Assembly (NCBI GenBank): GCA_026225945.1
Contig: JAMJFZ010001133.1
Coordinates: 9,816,501-9,880,500, forward strand
Length of the DNA: 64,000 bases
Source: Cricetomys ansorgei
Taxonomy: Eukaryota > Chordata > Mammalia > Rodentia > Nesomyidae
Reading direction: 5' to 3'
Shown: positions 54,026 through 64,000 of the stretch, piece by piece
How the letters are laid out: every line of letters begins with the position of its first letter
How positions within the stretch are numbered: the stretch's first letter is position 1
Translations under genes and position numbers: made by a program
The notes under the pieces: model-generated
Seen by the model: the letters and a program-made list of their open reading frames with translations, nothing else
What the model was told of the DNA's origin: nothing
The model's database searches: none

Positions 54026-54039
54026 TAAAGAATCTCCTC

Positions 54040-54218
54040 AGGGCTGGAGAGATGGTTCTGAGATTAAGAGCACTGACTGCTCTTCCAGAGGTCCTAAATT
54101 CAATGCCCAGCAACCACATAGTGGCTCACAACTATTTATAATGGGATCAGAGCCATCTTCTGGTATGCAGAAGTATAAGCAGATAGAGAGCTCATATAAA
54201 TAAAGTAAATCTTAAAAA
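54040..54218 (+). repeat. B2 SINE
   Basis: Sense full-length B2: 'ggggctggagagatggttct', 'tggtatgcagaagtataagc', 'aaataaagtaaatctt'. Confidence 0.92.
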
Positions 54219-54499
54219 AGAAAAGGAATCTTTTTACCATAGTAACAATTTTCTTAATTTTGAATTATTCCCACCTATTTGTTGATATTACATCATTACA
54301 TTCTTTGAAATTTTTATGTCTACACCCATTAGTAACTTTGCAGTTTACTTTTGGTTATTTCAACTTCAAAAACAGAAAAGTCTCAACTTTGTTCCATGTA
54401 TTACTTTTATAATCAAGAAAAACATTATTTTTAAAATTCCAAAGTGTAGTAATTCTCTAGAGTTCTACCTTTTAAATGTTTATGATTGGTTTGTGTGTT

Positions 54500-54830
54500 A
54501 GGACACGTGTGTGAAGTCAGAAGACCACTGCATGGGGTTGGTTTTCTCTTCCCTTTACCTAAATTCTCAAATTATCGGGTTTGCAGGGCAAGGTTTCTAC
54601 CAGTGGTTCTCACCTGTGGGTCATGACTGATTTGAACTTTTACAGGGATCACCTAAGACCATCTGCATATCAATCAGATATTTACACTGATTCATAACAG
54701 TAGCAAAATTTATGAAGTAGTAATGAAAATACTTTATGGTTGGAGGTCACCACATGAGGGTATTAAAGGGTCACAGCGTTAGGAAGGTTAAGAACCACTG
54801 TTCTAAGCCATCTCTCTGGCCCTGCCTTTT
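54500..54830 (-). repeat. B3-type SINE split by a DNA transposon
   Basis: The B3 starts 'gtgtgaagtcagaagaccac', stops at 'aaggtttctac', and resumes after 54800 with 'agccatctctctggccc'. Confidence 0.7.
54601..54800. mobile_element. URR1-type non-autonomous hAT-Charlie element
   Basis: 200 bp with terminal inverted repeats CAGTGGTTCTCACCT (left) and its near reverse complement (right, ending GAACCACTG), as in hAT-Charlie elements. Internal text 'cataacagtagcaaaattta' matches the common rodent URR1. There is no transposase. TTCTA occurs on both sides, compatible with a decayed 8-bp target duplication. Confidence 0.8.
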
Positions 54831-54884
54831 TTATTTTTTTTAAGGATTTTTTTTTGCTTGTTTGTTTGTTTGTTTTTTAATGTG

Positions 54885-55077
54885 CATGGGTTTTTTGCTT
54901 GCATGTATGTCTGTGCTCCACATGCATGCCTGGTACCACAGAGGAGAGAAAAGGGTGTTGGATCCCTAAACTGGAGTTACAGATGGTTGTGAGCTGCCAT
55001 GTGGGTGCTGGAAGCCAAACCTGGGTCCTCTGCAAGAGCATTAAATGCTTTTAACTGATGAGCAGCTCTCCAGCCCC
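54885..55077 (-). repeat. B2/B3-family SINE
   Basis: Antisense: 'ctccacatgcatgcctggta' and 'aacctgggtcctctgcaaga'. Confidence 0.88.
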
Positions 55078-55079
55078 CG

Positions 55080-55620
55080 GCCCTACTTTATAAATATTTC
55101 CTTTTACTTCTGACTCAGGGACCATGATTATAAACTTTCACACCACCTTCTATTCTAGCTATTCTAGTAATACTAGTAATACTGCTATTCTAGCTATTAC
55201 TCTATACAGGAAGCACATTGCTGAAGAGCTGCTCATAGACAAAACTCTACCTTTGCATTCTCTTCAGACTGCCCTTGTAAATCAATGTATTTCCAAAACT
55301 TGTGGCTCTTTTCTCCTCCTGGAATTCTTCTCATTCTAACCTGTCACCTCCTTAGAGAAGCCCGAATATCAATTAACCACTTTCTCCATCCATCTCTATC
55401 CCAAATCACTTTCACTGCTTCTGTGGAGTACTTTTACCTCAATTCCTATAAAAATATTTGGTCCACATTAAGTAGTTGATTGACATTTGTTAAAAGAACA
55501 AATGAATGGATGTGGAATTTGAACAGAAAGTTGTTCCCTCACTGGAACCACAACACCTTAAATACCCACTAAGCATGCTGCCTTCTCTTAGCCTCCTTCC
55601 ATAGAGTATATCTACCATAT
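55080..55620. other. Elf2: Intron, no feature recognised
   Basis: Unique-looking. A small 'ctattctagtaatactagta' run at about 55160-55190 is a local low-complexity tract. Confidence 0.45.
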
Positions 55621-55624
55621 TAAA

Positions 55625-55775
55625 GCTGGTAGTGGTGGCACATGCATTTAATCCAAGCACTTGGGAGGGAGAGGCAAGCAAATCTCAGAGCTCAAGGCTA
55701 GCCTGGTCTACAGAGAAAGTTCCAGGATGGCCAGGACTACACAGAGAAACCCTTTCTCTGGAAAAATAAATAAAT
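55625..55775 (+). repeat. B1 SINE
   Basis: Sense full-length B1 with an AAATAAATAA tail. Confidence 0.9.
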
Positions 55776-55779
55776 AATA

Positions 55780-57200
55780 ATGTTAACTACCCTATTATGC
55801 CACATAAATCATCAGTCAATAGAAACTTGGCAAATTCAATGATCTAATAAATGTTTTCCTCCATGCTAAGTTCTAACCAGGAATCCTTGTAGAGGAAGGA
55901 AAATCAAAGGAGGTTTCCAGAAACAAACTTTGATCCTCTCTTTCTCTATACTGTTATTTTTTTCATCAATAAAATGTAAATATACTGTTCATGGCAGCTC
56001 TCCTCACATGATAGAACACAAATACTACGAAGCTATAGAACGGAGAAAAGTAATTTGAAAGGGAAGCAGCATTTGCTGGTGATGTCAGAGGAAAGAACGT
56101 GCCCTAGGTCCTTGATCTCTGTTGAATCAGACCTAAAGGTGATAACACAAAAAGTGGACCTTAAAGGGACAAGAAGTTGACCTGGAAAGCACGTTCTACT
56201 GTGGTGGCTTCTTCTAAGGGGCTCTGCACCCATTTTAGAAGCAGTCTTCAAATACCAAGGGAGCATGAAGGAGTTAGCAAACTCACTGACAAAAGAAACG
56301 TACATCCCACAACTCTGCCCACAGCAGATCTGAGTCTTAGAAACTGAAGAGACACCTAGGAAGCAAGGAAAGTAATCCAGACCACAGAACGCACACCACT
56401 GTGTCCTCCCTGTCCTCAGGCATGCCACTGTGCCGTAATCCTGAAATCAATCCCAGTGGCAACAGCATCTTTCAGAGAGAGGAGACTTCCATGATTCAGA
56501 AAACTGTCCGTTTTCCCAAGGTGTCTCCAAGAAAACATCTCCAAGACAGCACAACTTTGTTTTGTTCCCATATTCAGTCTCTAACAAACAGTGGGCATAC
56601 AAGCCAGGACCAGAAAATCTGTTGTTTTCTCTCACTTCCTATTCTTTAGTGCTTTCATCCTGCAACAAGAAAACGACCAAATATGCTAAAGTTTCAAAAT
56701 CCTACCTTCATAAAATTTCAAAACTTCATTTTCTAATTAATAATTAATAATGGCATATTAGATTAAAATGTGATAGGTAATCTCGAATTAGACATAACGG
56801 AAAAACTACGAAATAAAGATGACAAAGAAAGCAATCATAAACTTCTAACTTAAGATGATTACAATTTAGGTGTTTAGATACAATATATTTCTCATACTCT
56901 CTGTTTAAAGAAATTGATATTCTCATAAACTTAAAATTTTATCTAAGCTAATGGAACATCATTCTTTCCACCTTTCTCCTCCTTCCAAATTCACTCAACA
57001 TATACATCTTGCATCCTTTAGGTGAGCCCCTTTCTCATCCTAACTTTAAAACACACGAAGACACATGCCATCCATTTTCATGTACAATTTTATGTCCTGT
57101 ACGTTTTCTACTCTCAAATACCTGTTTCTCTCATTCATTTCAAGATTAACTCATGCATTGATTTCTACTAATAAAACAGAAATGAAATATATTAAATGCC
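55780..57200. other. Elf2: Intron, no repeat recognised
   Basis: 1.4 kb without SINEs next to the start-codon exon. 56040-56640 is higher in GC with long open stretches on both strands but no gene I recognise. Confidence 0.45.
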
Positions 57201-57204
57201 TAAC

Positions 57205-57288
57205 CTCTTGATTTTCTACTCCATTGCTGGAAAGCTCCAGAACAGAACCTCCACTGTTGATCACTGCCGATGTCATTGTTTTATTCCC
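57205..57288 (-). CDS. Elf2: Elf2 exon with the long-isoform start codon
   Basis: The exon spans 57205-57288, with conventional coding part 57205-57276. It encodes MTSAVINSGGSVLELSSNG then VENQE, 24 residues, ending exactly on a codon (phase 0). The acceptor is TTTCTAG above 57288. The donor is CAAGAG|GTTAGG at 57203-57204. The start codon has A at -3. The 12 bases of exon upstream of the ATG are in frame and free of stops, so an upstream AUG in the preceding exon could be used instead. Confidence 0.93.
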
Positions 57289-57678
57289 CTAGAAAGTTTC
57301 AAATGCTATGAATCAATGTAATTAAGGCTCATAGATGACTGCCAGGGTTATAGGTTTCATTTTCATGTTTTAATTCAACAGAGATGGAGTAGACATCCAG
57401 AAGTCCAATCTTCTAAAGATGATTAACCAGAATGTCTAAAAAAAAAGGAAGATTTTGGAATTATTAACAATAAATAGGAAAGGTTTAAAGCAATTTAATG
57501 TTTAACATTGTTTAATTAAGAAAAAGAATATAGGCTTCTACATCTGTGTCAAGAGAAGACAGTAAATAACATTCTATTTAAGAATTTAATATTCAAATTC
57601 ATTAACTCCTTGAATAATATTTTACCAAGCTAGTGTATGTATACAAGTACTGTTATAGAAGTCATGTTAGAACTTCCC

Positions 57679-57888
57679 TGGGCTGGAGAGGTGGTTCAGC
57701 AGTTAAGAGCATTGACTGCTCTTCCACAGCAGTCAGTCCCCAGCACCCACATGGCAGCTCACAGCCATCTGTAGCTCCACCTCCAGAGCATCCAGTGACC
57801 TCTTCTGGCCTCCACACCAGTAACACACAGTGCACAGACATACATGCAGGCAAAACATCCATAAACACAATTTTTTAATGTTTTTAAA
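57679..57888 (+). repeat. B2/B3-family SINE
   Basis: Full-length sense copy in the intron between the UTR exon and the start-codon exon. Confidence 0.9.
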
Positions 57889-57896
57889 ATATTAGA

Positions 57897-58032
57897 ACTT
57901 AGGCAGTGGTGGTGCACATCTTTAATCCCAGCACTCAAGAAGCAGAGGCAGGCAGAGGCCAGCCTGGTCTACAGAGCAAGTTCCAGGACAGCCAGTGCTA
58001 TCCAGAGAAACCTTGTCTTGAAAAACCAATAG
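57897..58032 (+). repeat. B1 SINE, internally deleted
   Basis: Sense: 'ggcagtggtggtgcacatct' and 'tgtcttgaaaaaccaatag'; the 'gatctctgtgagttc' block is missing. Confidence 0.88.
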
Positions 58033-58140
58033 AAAATAAATAAGTAAAAATAAAATGTAAAAATAAGTAAAAAATAAAACTCCCTTCCTTTATAAAAATG
58101 CAATATTACACCTGGAATATTTTAACATTTTTTAAAAAAT

Positions 58141-58261
58141 CTGAGCTGGAGAGATGGTTCAATGGTTAATAGTACTAGTTCAATTCCCAGCACTCCTGGT
58201 CAGGCAGCTCCAGGGAATCCAATGCCCTCTTCTCCCTTCTGCTGGCACCTGTGCTCACATA

Positions 58262-58303
<42 letters not shown>

Positions 58304-58318
58304 TTAAAAATAAAACTT
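58141..58318 (+). repeat. B2 SINE with (CA)n tail
   Basis: Sense: 'gagctggagagatggttca' with an internal deletion, then about 20 CA units (58259-58301). Confidence 0.85.
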
Positions 58319-58357
58319 TTTTAAAGACATTTTAAAACTCAACTAAGCACTGAACAC

Positions 58358-58441
58358 AAAATGTGGGCTTCCAGGACTAAAGTTGAGCTATAGGGCTTAT
58401 GCAGCTGCTGCTTTTACCAAGAGAGCCATCTCCCAGCCCCT
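58358..58441 (-). repeat. B3 fragment
   Basis: Antisense, ending 'gagagccatctcccagcccc'. Confidence 0.6.
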
Positions 58442-58838
58442 CCGGAGAGCAGCTTCTTAAGTCTTTCTTCTTGTAGAGATGAATATCTAAATGTGTCTCA
58501 TCTGAATTTAATCCCTAAAAGTTACTTTTTATTTGATTATTGTATTGTGTTTTTCATGCAGAGAAAATACAAAGTTTTCTGACAGGATTTTTTTTAATGT
58601 CAAAATTAAAGAATGCAGAAAGTTTAAATACACTCAAAGAAATCTAAACTTCTAATAAATCACCTCATTAATCTTATACTCATACAAACTTTGACTTCTG
58701 CATCACTCAGAATGGAAATATATAATAAGGAATTTCTGTAAACATTTACTATAAAATGAAGTACCTGAAAAAAGGTAGAAACTTCATCTTACTACCTAAG
58801 AATGATTTAAAACTGTTAGTCTCCTTTTAGATCTCTTT
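58442..58838. other. Elf2: Intron, no feature recognised
   Basis: AT-rich unique-looking sequence. Confidence 0.5.
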
Positions 58839-58839
58839 T

Positions 58840-59055
58840 TAAAAGACTTATTTGTTTGTTATTTAACGTATGTGTGTGCCTGAATGTATGTATGTACAGT
58901 CACAATATATGTGCAAATGCATGCAGAAGCCAGAAAAGGAGGTCGGATCCCCTGGAACTGGAGGACAAGCAGCGGTCAGATGTGGGTGCTGAGAACTGAA
59001 GCCAGGCCCTCTGGAAAAGCAGCAGGGCTCTTAGCCACTGGACTCCAGGCCCTCC
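58840..59055 (-). repeat. B3-type SINE
   Basis: Antisense: 'gtcggatcccctggaactgg' and 'ctgaagccaggccctctgg'. Confidence 0.8.
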
Positions 59056-59210
59056 CTTTGCATCTTAGACAGAAAATTAAATACAAAGTGTTTATATCTT
59101 GAGAAAAAAAAATCCATAATCCCATCACATTAAAGTTCCCTATTAGCATAACTATTTCTAAAATCTGTTGTCCAAACAGAGATTAAAAAACAGAAATAAA
59201 CTTTACTTAC

Positions 59211-59298
59211 AATTTGGTTGTTAAGTAGTCTAAGCATCCTTCACTGTTTTCACAACTTGGCAAGAGCTAAAATCTAAACCAGCAGTTCTCTGGAACTA
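59211..59298 (-). other. Elf2: Elf2 5' UTR exon (predicted), with in-frame upstream AUG
   Basis: This 88-bp stretch is bounded by a strong acceptor (TTTTTTCCTTTCCACTAG above 59298) and a consensus donor (ATT|GTAAGT at 59209-59210), and lies 1.9 kb upstream of the start-codon exon. It is repeat-free. Spliced to 57288, an ATG at 59235-59237 (A at -3) is in frame with the usual start and would add MLRLLNNQIGNKT. An in-frame TGA lies two codons before it. The exon call rests on splice signals and position only. Confidence 0.7.
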
Positions 59299-59630
59299 CT
59301 AGTGGAAAGGAAAAAAGAGAGTATTAACACAATTCTATTTAAAAAAAAACAAGAAACAAAAAAACACATACACAATTTGCCCTAAATAGGTTTAACTCAA
59401 GACAGTAAATACTTAATAAAACAAATTATCTCCAAAGGCACATATTTATACAAATATAAAATACCTCTAGATGACTAAGCAATTAGAAACTTTTTAAAAT
59501 ATATGTTGCAATATAAGTCACCACTAAATGTACTAAATGACAAGTGAGGTCAGCTCTAATGTATACACCCTTTGTTCCATATTATGAATATTACAATCAA
59601 ACAAAACCCTTTTTTATTATTTAAAAAAAG
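59299..59630. other. Elf2: Intron upstream of the UTR exon, no feature recognised
   Basis: AT-rich unique-looking sequence that supplies the polypyrimidine tract of the UTR exon acceptor. Confidence 0.5.
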
Positions 59631-59631
59631 G

Positions 59632-59748
59632 AGGAGGGTGCTGCAATCCCTGAAACTGGAGTTACAGAAGGTTGTGAGGCACCAGGTGTGTGCTAGGAGT
59701 CAAACCCAGGTCCTCTGGATGCACAACCAGTGCTCATAATGCAGCCCA
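59632..59748 (-). repeat. B2 fragment
   Basis: Antisense: 'aaactggagttacagaaggt' and 'aaacccaggtcctctggatg'. Confidence 0.75.
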
Positions 59749-59817
59749 ACCAAAAGGTTCTGAGGTGACAGTGTAACTCCTCTTCAGGAATATAAAATAA
59801 AGTTTAAAAACAAAACT

Positions 59818-60160
59818 AAGGCACACCCTAAATCCCAACATCTAGGCAAGGAGATCTCTGTGAGTTCCAGGCCAGCCAGAGCTACATGACACAGACCCTG
59901 TCTCAAAAAAATAAAAACAAAAGCTGGGGGCGGTGAAGCCCTCAGGAGGCAGTCAGGTGGACCTGGTCTACAGAGTGAGTTGCAGGACAACCAGGGCTAC
60001 ACAGGAAAACCCTGCCTCAAAAATAAATAAATAAATAAACAAACAAACAAACAAAACAAAAAACAAACAAACAAAAAGTATGATGGCATCCCAGCATCCA
60101 GGAGCCAGCCTGATCTACATAGCTCACAATCCTGTCTCAAAGAAAGAAAAAAAGAAACTT
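59818..60160 (+). repeat. Three tandem B1 fragments
   Basis: Sense fragments at about 59818-59920, 59921-60075 (tail of AAAT then AAAC units) and 60080-60160, each with B1 body text and each shortened. Confidence 0.75.
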
Positions 60161-60260
60161 TTTTTTTCAATAAAGTCAATGAACACCACCAAGTAAACTG
60201 AACTCAAAGAGAACCATACACTAACACACAGTATAATCATACTTTTAGAAACTATAAACA

Positions 60261-60450
60261 GGGCTGGAAAGATGGCTTTCTGTGGTTGAGCACACTCACC
60301 GCTCTTGTATAGGACCAAGATTCAACACCTACATGGCAACGCACAAGAATATGTAATTACAGTTCCAGAGATCTACCGCCATCTTCTGGCCTTGCTAGGC
60401 ACTGCACATACATGCTGCACATTCACTCAAGCCAAGGTTCATACATTTAA
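60261..60450 (+). repeat. B2/B3-family SINE
   Basis: Sense: 'gggctggaaagatggctttc' and 'ccatcttctggccttgc'. A short 'ggttcatacatttaaa' duplication follows. Confidence 0.8.
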
Positions 60451-60519
60451 ATTTAAAGGTTCATACATTTAAAGTAAAGTAAATTTAAATTTAAAATTTA
60501 ATAAATCTTTTTTTTAATT

Positions 60520-60990
60520 AAAGATAAAGAAACCTGGAAGAAAGAGAAATGGTTTGTTACATCTGAGGGATCCTCAATAAGATGACCAGGAAATATGCCA
60601 TCAGTATTTTGTGACCAGAAGACTGGCAAATATGTTCAAAGAACTAAAAGAAAAAAAATCTTTTCAACAAAGAACTCTATATTCTGCAGAACTGTCCTTC
60701 AAAAGCAGAGGTATAAAAAAATCCTCAGAAAAATCAAACAAGAATTCGCTACTTGTAAGCAGAGCCACACTTCAAGAAATGCTTAAATGAGCTCAACGAA
60801 ATAAAGTAAGAGAACATTGGACTTGAAGCTTTTGTGAAGAAATAGAGGCCAGAATACAGAAGGAAGGCAGTGTCTGGGCCATAGTTAGTGTTGCTGTAAA
60901 TGGTTTTTATTCACGTTTATTTTTCTGTGTGCTGTTCAAAACAATATTGTCTAAAAGCTGATATATTAATATATAAATTTGATTTAACTA
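60520..60990 (+). repeat. Ancient L1 fragment (ORF2 3' end)
   Basis: 'acaaagaactctatattctg', 'gtccttcaaaagcagagg' and 'cacttcaagaaatgct' match the conserved end of mammalian L1 ORF2. The frame is broken by stops. Confidence 0.7.
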
Positions 60991-61116
60991 CACATTTTAT
61001 TTTATGTAATTTAATGAGAAAATGCATTTTAAAAAATGATTTAGTTTGTTTTGGGTCACATATGCAGGAAGGCACAAATCTTGTGACATCAAACTGAAAG
61101 AGATGGAGGACCATAA

Positions 61117-61204
61117 AGGAGTTTTTGTGTTTCTGGTATTAGGTATTGAACACAGGGTTCTGTGCATGCAAGGCAAGTCTACCACTGGGCTACATCACCA
61201 GCCA
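61117..61204 (-). repeat. ID-type SINE
   Basis: Antisense: 'gtattgaacacagggttctg' and 'ctgggctacatcaccagcc'. Confidence 0.75.
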
Positions 61205-62390
61205 GAAATAATCACACTGCTAAAATTCAAATTAGTGTTCAAACAGGGTATTACTGCAGGTTGCTAAATGTAATTCCAACAGCAAACACACACACACAAA
61301 AAAAATAGCTACAGGATATATAATAGGAAATGAGAAATTTAAAGATTCTACTTTTAAAAAATCAATTTTGTACAGGAAAAAACAGTGGTTCAAAAACTGA
61401 GGGTCAAAAATCCTGGTACTGTATAGAAAATATGTAGGAAAATTACAAAGCATTATTGACCACTACAATCCTGTTGGTTACTTAAAGACATAATGAGCAT
61501 AGAGACAAGAACTGCCAGCATTCACCATCAGAGCCAAAGATAAAACTGCCGCCTGGTTTTTAGCCTCCTAACCTTCTGCATGTGTTCAAACTCTGAGGCA
61601 GCAAGGCCAAGAGTCAGGAAAAGTAAATGGAGAAGATATTCCTTACTATAACTGTACTAAAATTTAAAGTTTTATGTATATTGGCATTCAATTTTTAGAT
61701 AAACTTTAAGGAAAAAATTTCCAGGGGAAAACTTATTTTTCCTCCTACTCTTTATAAGACCAAATATCATTTACATGAAATCCTGTATTTACCTACCCTC
61801 TATTTTTAAAAAAAAAAATTTTTTTTAAAAATCAAATCCTGCTATAAATTACTTCTCTAGCCAGGAATGAAGGCTGCTGCACTAACTTTCCTGCAGCTTT
61901 CTCCAAACCTGGAAAAAAGAAACAGCGGATGTTCCTTAGTGCAGGCTCTGGCTAGCTGACCTCTGACCTCACACCTCTCTCCTATCTGGGCTTGCTGAAC
62001 TCCAGGCGCATGGGCACTCAAGCGCTGCATGCACCCTGTCTTCGCAGCCTCACAGTCTCTTCCACATTGTCAACAGGATGGACAACATTCCTTCAGAGAC
62101 ATTTCCTTCACTTTCCCTTCTCTCCGTTCCCCTCCCCGTAAATTGCACATAGCCCTATGCGCAATTCCCTCTAAATAGGGAAAGATACCCTATTTAAAAC
62201 CAAAGTACCCTGTTTTATTCATTCACTGTATTTATCACTCTCTAAATTTACCTTGTTTGAATGTTTAATGCCTTTCTCCTCTCCAAAATATAAAGCCTAC
62301 AAGAATGGCAAAATAGCAGTTACTTTGTCCATTATGTAAAGCCTTCCAAAAAGCTCAAATACTACTTTGTTAAGGGTTTGTTTTATTTTT
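61205..62390. other. Elf2: Intron, repeat-poor
   Basis: 1.2 kb with only a small CA run at about 61285. The part at 61850-62150 is GC-richer and could be regulatory, but I see no defined element. Confidence 0.45.
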
Positions 62391-62394
62391 CATT

Positions 62395-62592
62395 GATTGA
62401 TTGATTGACTGCGTGCATGCGTGCGTGTGTGTGTGTGTTTCCTGTGTGGAGGGAAGTGCACTTGTAAGCACAGACACCTGAGGACCTGAGGAGACGGGAT
62501 CTCCTGCACAACCCCAGCCCATAAGCGGGTGCTGGGCCCTTTACAACAGCAGCACAGGAGCTCTTGACATCTGAGCCAACCCTCCAGCCCCC
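62395..62592 (-). repeat. B2/B3-family SINE with TGAT and GCGT/GT runs
   Basis: Antisense copy ending 'tgagccaaccctccagcccc'. Its tail has become (TGAT)n and 'gcatgcgtgcgtgtgtgtgt'. Confidence 0.7.
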
Positions 62593-62807
62593 TAAGAGTA
62601 CGCAGGCTGGTAAGACTCTGACATTTTACAAGCACCCCAGCTCATCACACTGTGCTCCTCAGCCTCTTCAGTCTTGCTATTCCTTCGGTTTTTTGCTCTT
62701 TCTATCCATCAGCGCCTAACACAGGGAACTGACCAAGTAGCTATTTATGTATTTCCTATTCGAAGACTGATGAGATTACAAAATGATAAATCTCTTTTTT
62801 TGTATTT

Positions 62808-63025
62808 TTTAACTTACTTTATGTGTATGAATGTTTTGCCTAAATGTATGTTTGTGCACCACATGCATGAGTGCCTGGTGCCCAGAGGTCAAAAGCAGAC
62901 ATTGGATTCCTTGGAACCAGAGCTAAGAATGATTGTAAGCCACCATGTGGATGCTGAGAGCTCAACCTGGGTCCATTGCAAGAGCCACAAGTGCTCCTAA
63001 CAGCTGAGCCATCTCTCCAGGTCCC
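62808..63025 (-). repeat. B2/B3-family SINE
   Basis: Antisense: 'gtgcaccacatgcatgagtg' and 'gctgagccatctctccagg'. Confidence 0.88.
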
Positions 63026-63055
63026 TGATAGATCTTTTAAATATATACTGATTCT

Positions 63056-63212
63056 TGGGGCCAACGACATATCTCAGTGGGTAGAAGTGCTTGCTGCCAA
63101 GTCTGACTTCCTGAGTTCCATCCCCAGGACCCACATGGTAGAGAAGCAACGCCTGCAAGTTTTTCTGTGGCCTCCACATCAATGCATACCCATTTAAAAT
63201 AAATAAATGTAA
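63056..63212 (+). repeat. B3-type SINE
   Basis: Sense: 'gacatatctcagtgggtaga' and 'caggacccacatggtagag', with an AAATAAATAAATG tail. Confidence 0.85.
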
Positions 63213-63451
63213 TCAAAACTTTAGTTAATATTTTAAATATATATATGCCGCTCCTATATATCAATAACCATTAGCAATTATATAAAAGTTGTAAACTGTT
63301 TAAATAAAAACTATCACATAAAATTCAACATTCAAAAGTAATGCACTACTGTGTGTATCTTGAAATACAAATAAATAAATACTTGCTAGAATCTTAAAAA
63401 CATTTTGAAATTGAATAAATGGTTTAGATTACTTTGTATCTAAAATTTAGA

Positions 63452-63545
63452 TACAGCCAGTAAGATTGCTCAGTGAGTTAGTATATTTGTTGCCATAACT
63501 GACAACCTCAGTTTAGTCTCCAGGACCCAAATGTTAGGAGAACTA
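63452..63545 (+). repeat. B3 fragment
   Basis: Sense: 'gtaagattgctcagtgagtt' and 'tctccaggacccaaatg'. Confidence 0.65.
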
Positions 63546-63551
63546 ACTCAT

Positions 63552-63700
63552 ACCAGGCATGGTGAACTCAGGAGGCAGAGGCAGAGTATCTCTGTGAGTC
63601 CAAAGCCAGTTTAGCCTGGACTACATAGCAAATTCCAGGCCAGCCAGGACTACACAGTAAGATTGATTAGAAGGGAGGGAGGGAGGGAGGAAATGGACAG
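63552..63700 (+). repeat. B1 SINE with GGGA-rich tail
   Basis: Sense B1 with a shortened head; the tail contains (GGGA)n at 63672-63690. Confidence 0.8.
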
Positions 63701-63882
63701 ATTGGGGGAAAAAAATCAGTCCATTTCCAAATAAATAAAACTTATATTTAAATTATCAAAGCAGAGTAAGACAGCTATGAATCAAAACTGGGCAATCTCA
63801 ATAAAGGTACTGAAGTTATAAAAATGAACCAAATGAAAATTGTAACGTTGAAAAGCATTACATCAAAATTAAAAATTCATGC

Positions 63883-64000
63883 TGGACATAGTTATGCACA
63901 CCTTTAATCCCAGCACTTGGAGTTAGATCTCTGTGAGTTCAAGGCCAGTCTGTTCTACAAAGTGAGTTCCAGGATAGCCAGGGCTGCTACACAGAGAAAC
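63883..64000 (+). repeat. B1 SINE, cut by the window end
   Basis: Sense B1 with 'gccagggctgctacacagag', still open at 64000. The inserted 'gctgctacac' is a subtype mark unlike the standard Mus 'gggctacacag'. Confidence 0.88.

Noticed and set aside
60595..60786. 63-codon Lys-rich plus-strand frame as a gene
   Set aside because: It is a decayed piece of L1 ORF2, broken on both sides.

Overview
This is nuclear DNA from a muroid rodent. The evidence is dense B1 (7SL-derived), B2/B3 and ID (tRNA-derived) and composite B4-type SINEs, old rodent L1/Lx 3' ends, a URR1 hAT element, and spliced vertebrate-type genes. Many B1 copies carry an extra 'gttgtaac' motif, and the B2 tails lack the Mus-type ending. 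This leans towards a cricetid (vole, hamster or deer-mouse type) rather than Mus or Rattus, but that is inference.

The only protein-coding gene I can support is Elf2 (NERF, an ETS-family transcription factor), on the minus strand and running off both ends. In transcription order (high to low coordinate) I see: a 5' UTR exon (59211-59298); the exon with the NERF-2 type start codon (57205-57288); an acidic exon (42587-42752); an alternative NERF-1 type first exon (19418-19475) inside a large CpG island (about 18330-19905); three exons shared by all isoforms (9544-9657, 7751-7924, 3420-3506); and the exon for the first part of the ETS DNA-binding domain (83-275). The rest of the ETS domain and the C-terminus lie beyond position 1, and the distal promoter lies beyond position 64000. 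All junctions have AG/GT borders and matching phase. Both N-termini enter the exon at 9657 in phase 1, so the window captures the switch between the long (acidic) and short isoforms.

Regions: 1-9.7 kb holds four coding exons in SINE-rich introns. 9.7-17.7 kb is the intron below the internal promoter. 17.7-23 kb is almost SINE-free and contains the CpG-island promoter with ETS-like sites. 23-42.6 kb is repeat-rich intron with an 11-copy minisatellite at 33.3 kb. 42.8-57.2 kb is a 14.4 kb intron full of SINEs, old L1, LTR-like and nested insertions. 57.2-64 kb holds the 5' exons and upstream intron.

The main points for follow-up are an in-frame upstream AUG in the 5' UTR exon that would add 13 residues, an in-frame alternative acceptor that would drop 12 residues, a start-stop uORF upstream of the short-isoform AUG, a run of three phase-symmetric exons, ETS sites in the gene's own promoter, and the intronic minisatellite. 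I found no rRNA, tRNA gene, CRISPR array, operon or intact mobile-element ORF. Most short open frames here are chance or SINE-derived.
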